Positions 10,901 to 19,411 of a stretch of DNA of 64,000 nucleotides are shown here, in pieces. A program made the position numbers and the translations under genes. Positions within the stretch are counted from its first letter, which is position 1; each line of letters opens with the position of its first letter. The stretch covers positions 32,664 to 96,663 of the forward strand of contig CAZLHO010000005.1 of NCBI GenBank assembly GCA_964559455.1, in the 5' to 3' direction. A model generated the notes under the pieces. It did not search any database. It saw nothing but the letters and a program-made list of their open reading frames with translations, and was not told where the DNA came from. The stretch is from CAZLHO01 sp964559455. Its GTDB lineage: Bacteria; Krumholzibacteriota; Krumholzibacteriia; LZORAL124-64-63.

Positions 10901-11757
10901 GGACGCTGAACGACACGGGCTGGGATGGCGACTGGTATCGCCGCGGCTATTACGACGACGGTTCCCCGTTGGGCTCCTGGGAGAACAAGGAATGCGCCAT
11001 CGACGCCCTGGCCCAGGCCTGGTCGGTGCTTTCGGGCGTGGCCCCGCCGTTCCGCGCCCTACAGGCGATGGATGCCGTCGAGGAGCATCTCATCGACGAT
11101 GATCAACGGCTGATCCGATTGTTGACGCCGCCCTTCATCGATACGGACCACGACCCCGGCTACATCAAGGGCTACGTGGCCGGCGTCCGGGAGAACGGCG
11201 GGCAATACACCCATGCCGCGCTGTGGGTGGTGCGCGCCATGGCCGCCCTGGGCCGGCGCAATCGCGCCGCCCCGCTTCTGGACCTGATCAACCCGATCTG
11301 CCATGCGGCCGACCCGCAGATGGTGGCGCGCTACCAGGTGGAGCCCTACGTGGTGGCCGCCGACGTCTACGGCGCGCCGCCCCACGTGGGGCGCGGCGGC
11401 TGGACGTGGTACACCGGGTCATCGGGATGGATGCTGCGGGTGGCGCTGGAGTCCGTCCTGGGCCTGAGCTCCGAAGGGGAAACGCTGGTGATGGCGCCCT
11501 GCGTACCCGACGATTGGCCCCGATACTCGATCATCTGGCGGGTGCCTCCCCGGGGAGGCGACAATCCCGACGACCCGACGACCTATGAGATCCAGGTCGC
11601 CAACCCGGAACTCTGCTCGGAGGCCGTGCTGGCGGTCACCTGCGACGACCGCCCCTGTCCGCCCGTCGGCGGCGTCGCCCGCGTTCCCCTTTCGCGCGAC
11701 GGCCGCACCCACCGGATCACCATCACCCTGGGCCCGCGGCCCGAGACCGGTCCATGA
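7912..11757 (+). CDS. GH94 glycoside phosphorylase, cyclic beta-1,2-glucan synthase C-half type (likely 1,2-beta-oligoglucan phosphorylase)
   Basis: The 1281-residue product matches, region by region, the C-terminal half of NdvB/cyclic beta-1,2-glucan synthase. It has a first supersandwich domain (residues about 25-270), a linker domain (to about 450), a second supersandwich starting at FYNGWGGFSPDGREYVI and a (alpha/alpha)6 barrel. Barrel motifs are YQSGGAFGFRDQLQD, HWWHPP, GTGDWNDGMN (DWND about 942-945, holding the family's general-acid Asp) and GGWTWYTGS. There is no signal peptide, transmembrane segment or GT84 module, so it should be a soluble cytoplasmic phosphorylase rather than a synthase. 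Known stand-alone relatives phosphorolyse 1,2-beta-oligoglucans to glucose 1-phosphate. The GH144, ABC and GH1 neighbours agree. Cellobiose or another beta-linkage cannot be excluded from sequence alone. Confidence 0.88.
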   Translation: MPRAGNSAPTPPAEWPAAVAVLAGGRDGPAAGYVVLATKTGTGFSSLGETALTTWEGPGTAGLRFFVRDLDGGAFWSPGRVGAALIEARGTPGSFTLEHTENGVRVTVETCVLADRPAELRRITLADLSGTARRLEVTSLAEVVLNHPEAHASHPSFSKLFLQTEHVASERSILVHRRPLDPNQTHPTLIHALLERGEVEVETDRARFHGRGHHPERPEALLSFDALSGTTGNVLDPVVSLRRKLTIAAGGSATTTFLLGAAADAPSARALSAALDETQAIDRAFTAARAEGARRLAELGTSAAEHAYAQHLAAAILRRDPGLRAEPAVLARAGGDPAGLADLGIEPRRPLAIVRSDRATTERMGRIFRSWRSLDLPIQLAVLTDDEAVACREPGSIHLRPGELTPLRMDLLLATAALVITDSPPALTALDPPAAAAPSPGHSPVAEEPFAKNLGFYNGWGGFSPDGREYVIHVTSEAGGNLRLPPRPWINVLANDKLGCTISETGAGATWGGNSREHRLTPWFNDPLLDPHGDAVYLRDEYSGTYFSCLPGPAPAGGHYEIRHGHGYTRCLRSGGYLAVETLVFVDRREPVRISRIRVTNRSDDPRLLSLFSFSQLVLGGLPEYCSRFVVTSHDAESGALLARNRTAGPFAGHCAFGAVVGDDHMTAVHHSGDRTAFLGPGGDPTAPEALGSPHLDGCSGPGLDPCFALQATLALAPGDTAETWVLLGQEEDRAKALELVAGLGVPGACEAAWRATRDSWRRDLDGIQVRTPSASLDLMVNGWLGYQTLACRMQGRSALYQSGGAFGFRDQLQDSLALIALRPELTRRQILLHAAHQFVEGDVLHWWHPPSGRGIRTRFVDDLLWLPLATVEYIGATGDRGILSEQASYLTAPALEPGQDEVFLQPEPAGESADLYDHCCRALDRSLARGAHGLPLFGTGDWNDGMNRVGREGRGESVWMGFFLVKIIDGFLPLCRVRGDQEREARYGRFRDELVRTLNDTGWDGDWYRRGYYDDGSPLGSWENKECAIDALAQAWSVLSGVAPPFRALQAMDAVEEHLIDDDQRLIRLLTPPFIDTDHDPGYIKGYVAGVRENGGQYTHAALWVVRAMAALGRRNRAAPLLDLINPICHAADPQMVARYQVEPYVVAADVYGAPPHVGRGGWTWYTGSSGWMLRVALESVLGLSSEGETLVMAPCVPDDWPRYSIIWRVPPRGGDNPDDPTTYEIQVANPELCSEAVLAVTCDDRPCPPVGGVARVPLSRDGRTHRITITLGPRPETGP

Positions 11758-13118
11758 CCGCTTTCCCCCGGAATTTCCTGTGGGGCGCCGCCACCTCCGC
11801 CCACCAGATCGAGGGCTCCCCCCTGGCCGACGGCGCGGGTCCGAGCAACTGGCACCTGTTCACTCACCTGCCGGGAAGAACCGCCAACGGCGATACCGCC
11901 GACGTCGCCTGCGATCACTACCGGCGGTGGCCCGAGGACATCGGGATCATGAGCGAGCTGGGCTTGCAGGCCTACCGTTTCAGCCTGTCCTGGAGCCGCA
12001 TCCTCCCGCACGGGACCGGCGAGGTGAACGCCCGGGGACTGGACTTCTACGAGCGCCTGGTCGACGCGTTGCTGGCGGCGGGGATCCAGCCGATGCCCAC
12101 CCTCTTCCATTGGGACCTGCCCGCGGCCCTGGACGAGCGCGGCGGCTGGGTCAATCCCGACAGCGCCGGCTGGTTCGCCGACTACGCCGAGGTTGTGTTC
12201 CGGCGCCTGGGCGACCGCGTCCGGCGCTGGACCACCTTGAACGAACCCTGGGTGATCGTCGACGCGGGATACGTTCACGGCGTCCATCCCCCGGGACGCA
12301 TCGACCTGACCGAGGCCGCCCGGGCCGCCCACAACCTGCTGCGCGCCCACGGGCAGGCCGTCCGCTGCTTCCGGGCCAACGGAAGCGGCGAGATCGGCAT
12401 CGTCGTCAACCTGGAGCCCAAGGATCCTGCGAGCGGCACCGAGGCCGACAGGGCGGCGGCCGGACGCGCCGATGCGTACATGAACCGGCAGTTCCTCGAC
12501 CCTCTGCTGCGGGGCCGCTACCCCGAGGAACTGGCGGAGATCTACGGCTGCGACCTGTCCGATTCCCCGCCCGCGGACTTTACGCTGATCGGCGAGCCCG
12601 TCGATTTCCTGGGTCTCAACTACTACACGCGATCGGTGAACCGGCACGACCCCGAGGCGGCCCCCGTTTTCGCCTCGCCGGTGAGGCGACCGGGCGCCGA
12701 GTACACGGAGATGGGCTGGGAGGTGCATCCGGAGAGCCTGGTCCGGGCGCTCGTGTGGTTGAAGGAGCGCTACGGCGACCGGCCCATCTACATCACCGAA
12801 AACGGCGGCGCCTTCAAGGACCCCGAGCCGGATGCACGCGGGCGCGTGTCCGATCCCCTGCGCCGGGGATACATCAGGGACCACCTGCTGGCCGTGCGCG
12901 AAGCGATGGCCCTCGGCGTGGACGTGCGCGGCTACTTCGCCTGGTCCCTGCTGGACAATTTCGAATGGGCCTGCGGCTACGACAAGCGGTTCGGCCTCGT
13001 GCGGGTGGACCCGGCGACCCGTGATCGGACGATCAAGGACAGCGGTTGGTTCTACCGGGACGTGATCGCCGGTCGAGGCGCGGTGCTCGACCGGGATGAA
13101 GCCGCACCCGGGCGATAA
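11754..13118 (+). CDS. GH1 beta-glucosidase
   Basis: This 454-residue GH1 (beta/alpha)8 enzyme starts with FPRNFLWGAATSAHQIEG. It has the acid/base Glu164 in TLNEPW and the nucleophile Glu349 in ITENGG, plus the aglycone-site region FAWSLLDNFEWACGY. No signal peptide is present, so it is cytoplasmic. Its ATG overlaps the GH94 stop (ATGA, 4 nt), indicating translational coupling. In this setting it would hydrolyse sophorose and short beta-glucosides left by phosphorolysis to glucose. In described beta-1,2-glucan loci this role is often filled by GH3 or GH1 enzymes. Linkage preference is inferred from context. Confidence 0.95.
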   Translation: MTAFPRNFLWGAATSAHQIEGSPLADGAGPSNWHLFTHLPGRTANGDTADVACDHYRRWPEDIGIMSELGLQAYRFSLSWSRILPHGTGEVNARGLDFYERLVDALLAAGIQPMPTLFHWDLPAALDERGGWVNPDSAGWFADYAEVVFRRLGDRVRRWTTLNEPWVIVDAGYVHGVHPPGRIDLTEAARAAHNLLRAHGQAVRCFRANGSGEIGIVVNLEPKDPASGTEADRAAAGRADAYMNRQFLDPLLRGRYPEELAEIYGCDLSDSPPADFTLIGEPVDFLGLNYYTRSVNRHDPEAAPVFASPVRRPGAEYTEMGWEVHPESLVRALVWLKERYGDRPIYITENGGAFKDPEPDARGRVSDPLRRGYIRDHLLAVREAMALGVDVRGYFAWSLLDNFEWACGYDKRFGLVRVDPATRDRTIKDSGWFYRDVIAGRGAVLDRDEAAPGR

Positions 13119-13155
13119 AGGATGCGCGGGACCGGACCGGGGGTTCGACAGCCCG

Positions 13156-16100
13156 CTAGGGCTTCCAGCGGACTTCCACGGGCACCGTCCCCACGACCAC
13201 CCGGCCCGCGGCGTCCTGGCGCGCGGGCGCCTCGTCGACGGTCGCGGTCAGGCCGGCCGCCGGAGGGTCCAGCAGCAGCCCCCCCGAGGGGAGGGCGAAC
13301 CCCTCGTCGATCTTCATCACGACATCGTTCCCGTCGCGGAACAACCGGTAGCCCAGCCTGCCGTAGGGAGTGGGCAAGCGGTCGACGACCAGCCCGCCGT
13401 CCTCGAGCCATGCCGCAGGCACCCCGGCCGCCAGCACCAGCGCCGCGGACCCCTCGTCGCCATCCCGCCGTTCATACGCGAACATGTCGAGCAGGCTGCG
13501 CATGTAGTCCGACCCCACCCACGTGTGGGGCATGTCGCCGATGAAGCGGGCGGTGGTCGTGTCGCCGACGACCACCTCGGCCCACTGGCGCCAGCCGAGC
13601 GGCGTGCGATGATCCAGGAAGAACGCCAGCAGCTCCTGGACGCGATCACGCCATCCCAGACGCACGAAGGCGCCGATCGTCCGGATCTCGTAGGGCGTGA
13701 AGTCCTTCCAGGGCTCCCCGGCGGCGCGCGCGCTGAAGAAATCCCAATAGCGCGCGAAGGTCCGCTCCAGGGCGCCCGCCGGCAGGATGTCCTCCGCCGC
13801 GGCCGGATCCAGGGCGATGGTCGTCGAGGTCGCGTCGAAGTCGCCCAGGTCGGCGCAGCCGGGAACGTAGTCGATGCCGTGCCTTTCCATCGCCGCGGCC
13901 ACCGAAGCGCCGAGGTCCCGGGAGAACCGGTCGCGCAGGGCGCTCAGGCGTTCGCGCTCGACCACCAGGCCGTCCGGGCCGCCGACCGCCAGTTCCGCGG
14001 CCAGCCAGGCCGCGTCCTTCAGGCCGCGCAGGGCGAAGAAGTCGTCCCAATAGGAATGCATGGGCTTGGCCGAATAGCCCTCGTGGCTGATCGAAGGGGG
14101 CAGGATGCCGTAGTATTCCCGCTTGTCGGCGGTCCGGTACTCCCCGGTCCTCCGCTCGTCCAGCAGCGATTCCAGGTACCGTACGCCGGCCAGCACCCGC
14201 GGCCACATGACCTCGAGCAGGGCCCGGTCGCCGGTAAAGCGGTAGTGTTCGGCCACCAGGAAGATGAATTCCCCCGTGGAATCGTGCTCGGGCACCGGAT
14301 CGGCCCCGCGCCGATCGACGACGCAGGGGATCTTTCCGTTGTCGTACTGGTGGGGCGCATACCATTCCAGGAAATCGCGCACCGCATCGGCATGCCCGAG
14401 GCGCAGCAGCGCCGCTCCGGTGAGGGAGCCGTCGCGGATCCACGAGCGCGCATACGACCGGGCCCCGGGCTGGATGGCCACCCCTGCGCGGTTGACCAGG
14501 ACCCAGCCGAGCTGGGCTTTGAGCGTGGCGATGGCGTCTTGCGCGGCCGGCGGGCCCTCGATCACCACCCGGTCGCGGGCGGCCCGCCAGGCCGCCCCGG
14601 CCCGGGCCGTCGCGTCGACCCAATCGATGTCCTCCGGAAGCGGCGAGGCCTCGTGCAACGGCAGCAGCACCTGCACTCCCGCACCTTCGCCGGGCTCCAG
14701 GCCCAGCCGATAAGCCACTGCGGCGGAGGCGGCCCCGAACGGGTCGTCGACCGCCTGCGCGCCCGGCAGCCGGCCCGCCCTCAGATGGTCGGCCACCACG
14801 TCCCCGCCGGCGAAGGTGACGGCTCCGAAACCGTCGGGCTCGCAAAGCAGGCCCACCCGCGGCCGCCCGTCCACCAGGAGCGTGCGGCCGTCGCGCGCAA
14901 CGCTCCCCACGCGCGCGGTGCCTCCGCGGACGTTCAGGAACTGCACCGGCGGGTTCACCTGGAAGGGCCGCAGGGCCAGGAACAAGGTGACCGAGTCGGC
15001 CGCCGCGCCCCGGTTCTCCACCACGTACCGCGCCAGCAGCGACGAGCGCTCCGGCAGGCCCGTTCCCAGGGCGGAGATCCGCAGGCGCCACGGTCCGCTT
15101 TCCCACGTCACCCAAGGGAGGGGCAGGTCGTCGTCCGACAGGCCCCGGGTCGCGGTCACGTCGTCCCAGGTGAGCAACCGCCCGTCGGTCCACAGGAAGG
15201 GCTCCAGCGAGAACTCGCCCGGCCCCGCTTCCAGGGCCCCGTCCGCGCCCAGCAGCCCCTCGCGCGAATCGCGGTCCGCCCCGACGACCGTCCAGGCGGT
15301 GGGCTCGCCCAGGAAGCCCCGCGGGTACACCCCCCTTGGAGCCTCCTTCGCGATGTTCATGAAGAACGTCTCGCGCGTGGTGGACCAGTCCAGGGGCCGC
15401 AGCACGAGTTCAGCGACCGCCGGCGGCGGTGCGCCCTCATCCGGCAGCGGGCGCAGCCGCAGCCATTCCGATTCGGTTTCGGGCAGGAAAAGGGGGTCCC
15501 GCCCCCCGTTGCCTCCGGTGACGACCGACTGCGTTCGCCACGTGCGCCCGTCATCCGAGGTTTCGACCAGGTAGTCGGCGACATGCCGCCCGTCCGCCCA
15601 GACCACGGTCAAGCCGCCGTACTCGCGTGGCCGCCCGAAGTGCAGATTCAGCTCCGGTGCGGCGTCGTCGGGTTCGGGAGACCACCAGGTCGCCGTGTCC
15701 CCGTCGAGCACGGCGGCGGCCGGATGAGCCGTCGGCGCCGAACTCGCCGTGGCCACCGGCACGGGCGGCGGGCCCGCCGCGACCGGAAGCGGCACCAGTT
15801 CCAGGTCGTCGATCCATAGCGTCCCGGCGCCGCCGCTGCCCGCGGTGACGGCGAATTCGATCGCCGCGACGTGCCGGATCTCGCCGCCGCCCGCAGGGCC
15901 CCAGGCGAACTCGATCTGGCGCTTCTTGATCCTGACGCTCTGCCAGTCCTCGGGCCACGCGACATCCCGCAGAACGTGCCACCAGACGTCTTCTCCGCCG
16001 GCGTCGACCAGTTTGAATTCCAGGTGGTTGACCGGGGCCTCTCCCCGGAGATCGAAACGGAAGGCGTAGTTCCCGGGCAGATCGAGATCCGTCTCCAGGC

Positions 16101-16341
16101 GGGCGATGGCGTAGCCGCCGCCGGTGAATCGGAAATCCAGCCGCATGGCCCGGCCCCGCCCGTCGTCCCTGTCTTCCCTGGAGATGTCCAGGGCGACTCC
16201 GTCGGCGGGATGGGCCGACCAGGCCTGATCCCCTTCGAAATCGTCGATCACCAGGCATTCCTGGCTGCAAGCGGGCGCCGGCAGGAAGACCGCCAGGAGG
16301 AGCGCCAGCGCCAGGCCCCGAGGCTTGTTCCGCGGCTTCAT
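13156..16341 (-). CDS. Secreted (alpha/alpha)6-barrel protein with carbohydrate-binding and F5/8-like N-domains (candidate new glycosidase)
   Basis: The ATG at 16341 overlaps the stop of the upstream permease (ATGA) and opens a signal peptide (KPRGLALALLLAVFLPAPAC). The longer open frame upstream is out of register with the operon. Of about 1061 residues, 30-200 resemble a CBM11/allose-type sandwich (CLVIDDFEGDQAW...). Residues about 210-340 form a discoidin/F5/8C-like domain (WWSPEPDDAAPELNLHF, YLVETSDDGRTWR). The rest is a six-hairpin toroid (YARSWIRDGSLTGAALL, EHDSTGEFIFLVAEHY, YGILPPSISHEGYSAKPMHS, WDDFFALRGL). I cannot assign it to a numbered GH family. As the last gene of the GH144-ABC operon it probably acts on beta-1,2-glucan or its side groups (inference). 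Confidence 0.8.
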   Translation of the reverse strand: MKPRNKPRGLALALLLAVFLPAPACSQECLVIDDFEGDQAWSAHPADGVALDISREDRDDGRGRAMRLDFRFTGGGYAIARLETDLDLPGNYAFRFDLRGEAPVNHLEFKLVDAGGEDVWWHVLRDVAWPEDWQSVRIKKRQIEFAWGPAGGGEIRHVAAIEFAVTAGSGGAGTLWIDDLELVPLPVAAGPPPVPVATASSAPTAHPAAAVLDGDTATWWSPEPDDAAPELNLHFGRPREYGGLTVVWADGRHVADYLVETSDDGRTWRTQSVVTGGNGGRDPLFLPETESEWLRLRPLPDEGAPPPAVAELVLRPLDWSTTRETFFMNIAKEAPRGVYPRGFLGEPTAWTVVGADRDSREGLLGADGALEAGPGEFSLEPFLWTDGRLLTWDDVTATRGLSDDDLPLPWVTWESGPWRLRISALGTGLPERSSLLARYVVENRGAAADSVTLFLALRPFQVNPPVQFLNVRGGTARVGSVARDGRTLLVDGRPRVGLLCEPDGFGAVTFAGGDVVADHLRAGRLPGAQAVDDPFGAASAAVAYRLGLEPGEGAGVQVLLPLHEASPLPEDIDWVDATARAGAAWRAARDRVVIEGPPAAQDAIATLKAQLGWVLVNRAGVAIQPGARSYARSWIRDGSLTGAALLRLGHADAVRDFLEWYAPHQYDNGKIPCVVDRRGADPVPEHDSTGEFIFLVAEHYRFTGDRALLEVMWPRVLAGVRYLESLLDERRTGEYRTADKREYYGILPPSISHEGYSAKPMHSYWDDFFALRGLKDAAWLAAELAVGGPDGLVVERERLSALRDRFSRDLGASVAAAMERHGIDYVPGCADLGDFDATSTTIALDPAAAEDILPAGALERTFARYWDFFSARAAGEPWKDFTPYEIRTIGAFVRLGWRDRVQELLAFFLDHRTPLGWRQWAEVVVGDTTTARFIGDMPHTWVGSDYMRSLLDMFAYERRDGDEGSAALVLAAGVPAAWLEDGGLVVDRLPTPYGRLGYRLFRDGNDVVMKIDEGFALPSGGLLLDPPAAGLTATVDEAPARQDAAGRVVVGTVPVEVRWKP

Positions 16342-17162
16342 TCCTTCACGCCGCCGGCCATGATCCCTCCGACGAAGGTGCGCTGGAAGACGAGAAAGAC
16401 GATCAGGGCCGGGAGAATCGTCACGACCGATCCGGCCATCATCAGCTCGGTGTCCTGCACGTGCTCGCCCACCATGTTGGCCAGGGCCACCGGCAGGGTG
16501 TACATCGCGCTGTCCGAAAGAATGATCAACGGCCACATGAAATCGTTCCACGCGCTCAGGAAGGTGAACGCCGCCAAGGTGACCACGATGGGCTTGATGA
16601 TGGGCAGGGCGACCAGGCGGAAGATCATGAACTCGCCCGCGCCGTCGATCCGCGCGGCGTCCAGCAGGTCGTCCGGCACGCTGAGGGCATACTGTCGGAT
16701 GAGGAAGATGCCGAAGACGCTGGCCATGTACGGCACGATCACCCCCGCGTACGTGTTCACCAACCCCATCTCTCTCATCATCAGGAAAAGCGGCAGCATC
16801 CCGACCTGGGCCGGGACCACCATCGCGCTCGCCAGGTAGCGGAACAGCTTCTCGCGGCCGGCGAAGGGAAGCTTGGCGAAGGCATAGCCGGCGAGGGAGT
16901 TGACCAGGACCGAGATGACCGTGGCCAGGACGGTCACGACGGCGCTGTTGGCGAAATTCCGCACCATGTCGAGCCTGGTGACCAGGGCGGCGTAGTTCTC
17001 CAGCGTCGGGTGCCGCGGCACCAGGCGGGGAGGCAGGTTGTTCGCCTCGCCGGGGGACATGAACGACGCGGCCACCATCCAGAACAGGGGCATCAGCGTG
17101 ATCGCGGCCCCGACGATCAATCCGCCGTGCAGCAGGATGGATCTGTTGTTTCGTTCCTTCAC
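16338..17162 (-). CDS. ABC sugar transporter permease, MalG-type
   Basis: This is a 274-residue inner-membrane permease with about six transmembrane helices. The ABC 'EAA' loop is DAARIDGAGEFMIFRLVALP (about residues 178-197), and the C-terminus FQRTFVGGIMAGGVKE is typical of carbohydrate-uptake (CUT1) MalG subunits. It starts 10 nt after the partner permease and overlaps the next gene by 4 nt. It would pair with the MalF-type permease and the lipoprotein upstream. No ATPase gene is in the operon, so a shared MsmX/UgpC-like ATPase encoded elsewhere is expected. Confidence 0.95.
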   Translation of the reverse strand: MKERNNRSILLHGGLIVGAAITLMPLFWMVAASFMSPGEANNLPPRLVPRHPTLENYAALVTRLDMVRNFANSAVVTVLATVISVLVNSLAGYAFAKLPFAGREKLFRYLASAMVVPAQVGMLPLFLMMREMGLVNTYAGVIVPYMASVFGIFLIRQYALSVPDDLLDAARIDGAGEFMIFRLVALPIIKPIVVTLAAFTFLSAWNDFMWPLIILSDSAMYTLPVALANMVGEHVQDTELMMAGSVVTILPALIVFLVFQRTFVGGIMAGGVKE

Positions 17163-17172
17163 GACGACTTCC

Positions 17173-18063
17173 TCATTGCCGCGCCTTCTGCAGTCTCAAT
17201 TGGATCAGGGCGCCGGCCAGGGTGATCACCAGCAGCACGCCCGCCACCGCCGCCGCCATGCCCATGCGCCACCACCGGAAACCCTCCTCGTACATGTACA
17301 GGACCAGACTCCTGGTGGCTCCCAGCGGGCCTCCCTGGGTCATGACGTAGGGCTCGGCGAAGAGCTGGAAGAACCCGATCATCGTGGTCACGCTGACGAA
17401 GAGGAAGGTCGGCCCCAGCCCGGGCAGCGTGATGTGCAGGAAGCGCCGGGCGGGACCGGCGCCGTCGATCTTGGCGGCCTCGTACAGGTTCTCCGGAATT
17501 GTCTGCATCCCCGCCACGAAGATCAGCATGTTGTAGCCGAAGTTCTTCCACACCGCGAGCAGGATGATCGCCGGCATGGCCCACTGCGGATCGCCCAGCC
17601 AGTCGATGGGCTCGATCCCCACGAGACCCAGGAGAAAATTCAATAATCCGTATTTGGGGTGGTACAGATAGCGCCAGACGATGGCGACCGAAACCAGGGT
17701 CGTCACCACCGGAGCGAAATAGACCGTCCGGAAGAAGCCCCGCAACCTCACGAGCTTCGCATTGAGCAGAAGAGCCGCCCCGAGGGAAACCCCGATCGAC
17801 AGGGGTCCGCCGATGAAGACGAACTTCATGGTGTTCCAGACCGCCGTCCAGAAGGTCTCGTCATGCAGGAGACGCTGGTAGTTCTCCAGGCCGACGAAGC
17901 GGGCGACGCTCAGCGAACCGATGGCGTAGAGGTCGAAATCCGTCAGGCTCATCAGCAAGCCCGCGCCCACCGGCACCAGGAAGAACAGCACGAGCAGGAT
18001 GATCGCCGGGGCCAGGAACATCCAGGCCGCCCGCGTGCGCCTGAGCGTGAGGGGATTACTCAT
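17173..18063 (-). CDS. ABC sugar transporter permease, MalF/UgpA-type
   Basis: The 296-residue product starts MSNPLTLRRTRAAW at an ATG at 18063 that overlaps the end of the binding-protein gene by 8 nt. Open frame continues upstream inside that gene and is not used. It has six hydrophobic segments and an EAA loop (YEAAKIDGAGPARRFLHITLP). Its VYFAPVVTTLVSVAIVWRYL region is characteristic of the CUT1 UgpA/MalF family. It forms the transmembrane channel with the MalG-type subunit encoded next. Confidence 0.95.
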   Translation of the reverse strand: MSNPLTLRRTRAAWMFLAPAIILLVLFFLVPVGAGLLMSLTDFDLYAIGSLSVARFVGLENYQRLLHDETFWTAVWNTMKFVFIGGPLSIGVSLGAALLLNAKLVRLRGFFRTVYFAPVVTTLVSVAIVWRYLYHPKYGLLNFLLGLVGIEPIDWLGDPQWAMPAIILLAVWKNFGYNMLIFVAGMQTIPENLYEAAKIDGAGPARRFLHITLPGLGPTFLFVSVTTMIGFFQLFAEPYVMTQGGPLGATRSLVLYMYEEGFRWWRMGMAAAVAGVLLVITLAGALIQLRLQKARQ

Positions 18064-19411
18064 GGCCCGCCCCCTCTTGCCTGTTCCGTGCCTTGTCCCG
18101 ATCGAGCAGCCAGCGCCGTTTGGCCAGAAGGCGCTCCACATCGGCGTCCAGTTTCGCCATGGCCTCCGCGGGGCTTTCGGCCCCCCTGATCGCCGCCTCG
18201 GTCCGCTCCCAGATCCTCGTGGCGATCTGCTCCCATTCCGGAATCTTCGGGGTCGGAACGACGTTCCCCAACTGGTCCCAGAACGCCCGCACCTCGGGAT
18301 CGTCGGCCAGCACCGGTGCGGACCAGGCGGCCTTGTGGGCCGGCAGGTCCCCCGTCAGCTGGAAGAAGCGGACCTGCTGCTCGGGCCGGCTGAGGAACTC
18401 GATCAGTCGCCAGGCCGCCTGCTTGCGGGCCGAGGACTCGAAGAGGACCAGACTCGATCCTCCGGCCAGCGACACGCCCGGGCCGCCGTCCCCCGGCGCC
18501 GGCATGGGCGCCGTCGACCAGTCATCCTGCATCTCCTCGGGAAGTCGGCGGCGGCATTCCCCGATATTCCACGGGCCGGTGATGAACATGGCGAAGGTGC
18601 CGCGCTCGAATTCCTGGTAGAGGTTCGCGACCTGGTTGTTGCTCACCGACGGCGCCAGGCCGTCGGCGAAAAGACCCAGGTAGAAGTCGAGGGCTCGTCC
18701 GAAGGCGGGGCCCGAAAAATCACCGCGCGTATCGCCGTCCACCAGCAGGGACGAGCCCGCCTGCAGGCCGAGGATCACCGGTTGCGTCCACTCGTTGATG
18801 GGCAGAAGCATGCCGAACTTATCCGGTCCCCGGGCGCTGAGGGCTTCCAGGGACCGGCGCCATTGCTGCCATGTCCTGGGCGGTTCGGCGAACCCGGCTT
18901 CGGCCAGGAGATCCGTGCGGTAGAACAGCAGCCGCGTGTCGACGTACCAGGGAACACCGTAGAGATCCCCGCCGAGGACGTTCGTGTCCCAGATACCGGG
19001 AAAATGATCCTCCGGGTTCACCAGTTCGGATGCCGCCACCAGGCCCCCGAGTCCGGCCAGCGCACCCAGGGCCTGGAATTCAGGCACCCAGGTGTTGCCC
19101 ATCTGGGCCAGGTCCGGGGTGGCCCGGCCCACATGGGCCGTCAGCAGCTTCTCGTGGGCGGCCGTCCAGGGAATCTGCTGGACCCGGACCCGCACATCGG
19201 GATTCTGCGCCTCGAATTCCCTCACCAGGGGCTGCACCATCTCCCCCTCGCGGCCCATGACCCAGAAATCCAGGACGGGAATCCCGTCGGCGTCCTGCCC
19301 GCAGCCGCACCCTCCGGCGACGATCAGGCCCGCCCAGAGCAGGAATCCCGGACCACGCCACACGGTCGGTTTCCGATGCAGGGAGGCGGCGGGTCCGGAA
19401 CCATCAGTCAT
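18056..19411 (-). CDS. Extracellular solute (sugar)-binding lipoprotein, CUT1 family
   Basis: The 451-residue family-1 solute-binding protein has a lipoprotein signal (LIVAGGC, lipid-modified Cys35). It then shows the usual pattern VLDFWVMGREGEMVQPLVREFEAQNPDV, the hinge region GDLYGVPWYVDTRLLFYRTDLL and the late motif GTFAMFITGPWNI. The ATG overlaps the GH144 stop by 8 nt (ATGACTGA). By family it captures oligosaccharide and delivers it to the two permeases. Its place between an endo-glucanase and the permeases makes sophoro-oligosaccharides the likely ligand, comparable to the 1,2-beta-oligoglucan binding protein of Listeria; the ligand itself is inferred. Confidence 0.93.
   Translation of the reverse strand: MTDGSGPAASLHRKPTVWRGPGFLLWAGLIVAGGCGCGQDADGIPVLDFWVMGREGEMVQPLVREFEAQNPDVRVRVQQIPWTAAHEKLLTAHVGRATPDLAQMGNTWVPEFQALGALAGLGGLVAASELVNPEDHFPGIWDTNVLGGDLYGVPWYVDTRLLFYRTDLLAEAGFAEPPRTWQQWRRSLEALSARGPDKFGMLLPINEWTQPVILGLQAGSSLLVDGDTRGDFSGPAFGRALDFYLGLFADGLAPSVSNNQVANLYQEFERGTFAMFITGPWNIGECRRRLPEEMQDDWSTAPMPAPGDGGPGVSLAGGSSLVLFESSARKQAAWRLIEFLSRPEQQVRFFQLTGDLPAHKAAWSAPVLADDPEVRAFWDQLGNVVPTPKIPEWEQIATRIWERTEAAIRGAESPAEAMAKLDADVERLLAKRRWLLDRDKARNRQEGAGHE

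Noticed and set aside
13096..15819. Long plus-strand open frame opposite the (alpha/alpha)6 protein
   Set aside because: Arg/Pro/His-rich translation with no domain; the minus strand carries a signal peptide, domains and operon overlap.
16342..16551. N-terminal extension of the (alpha/alpha)6 gene into the permease
   Set aside because: It lacks a ribosome site and would bury the signal peptide; the ATG at 16341 couples to the permease stop.
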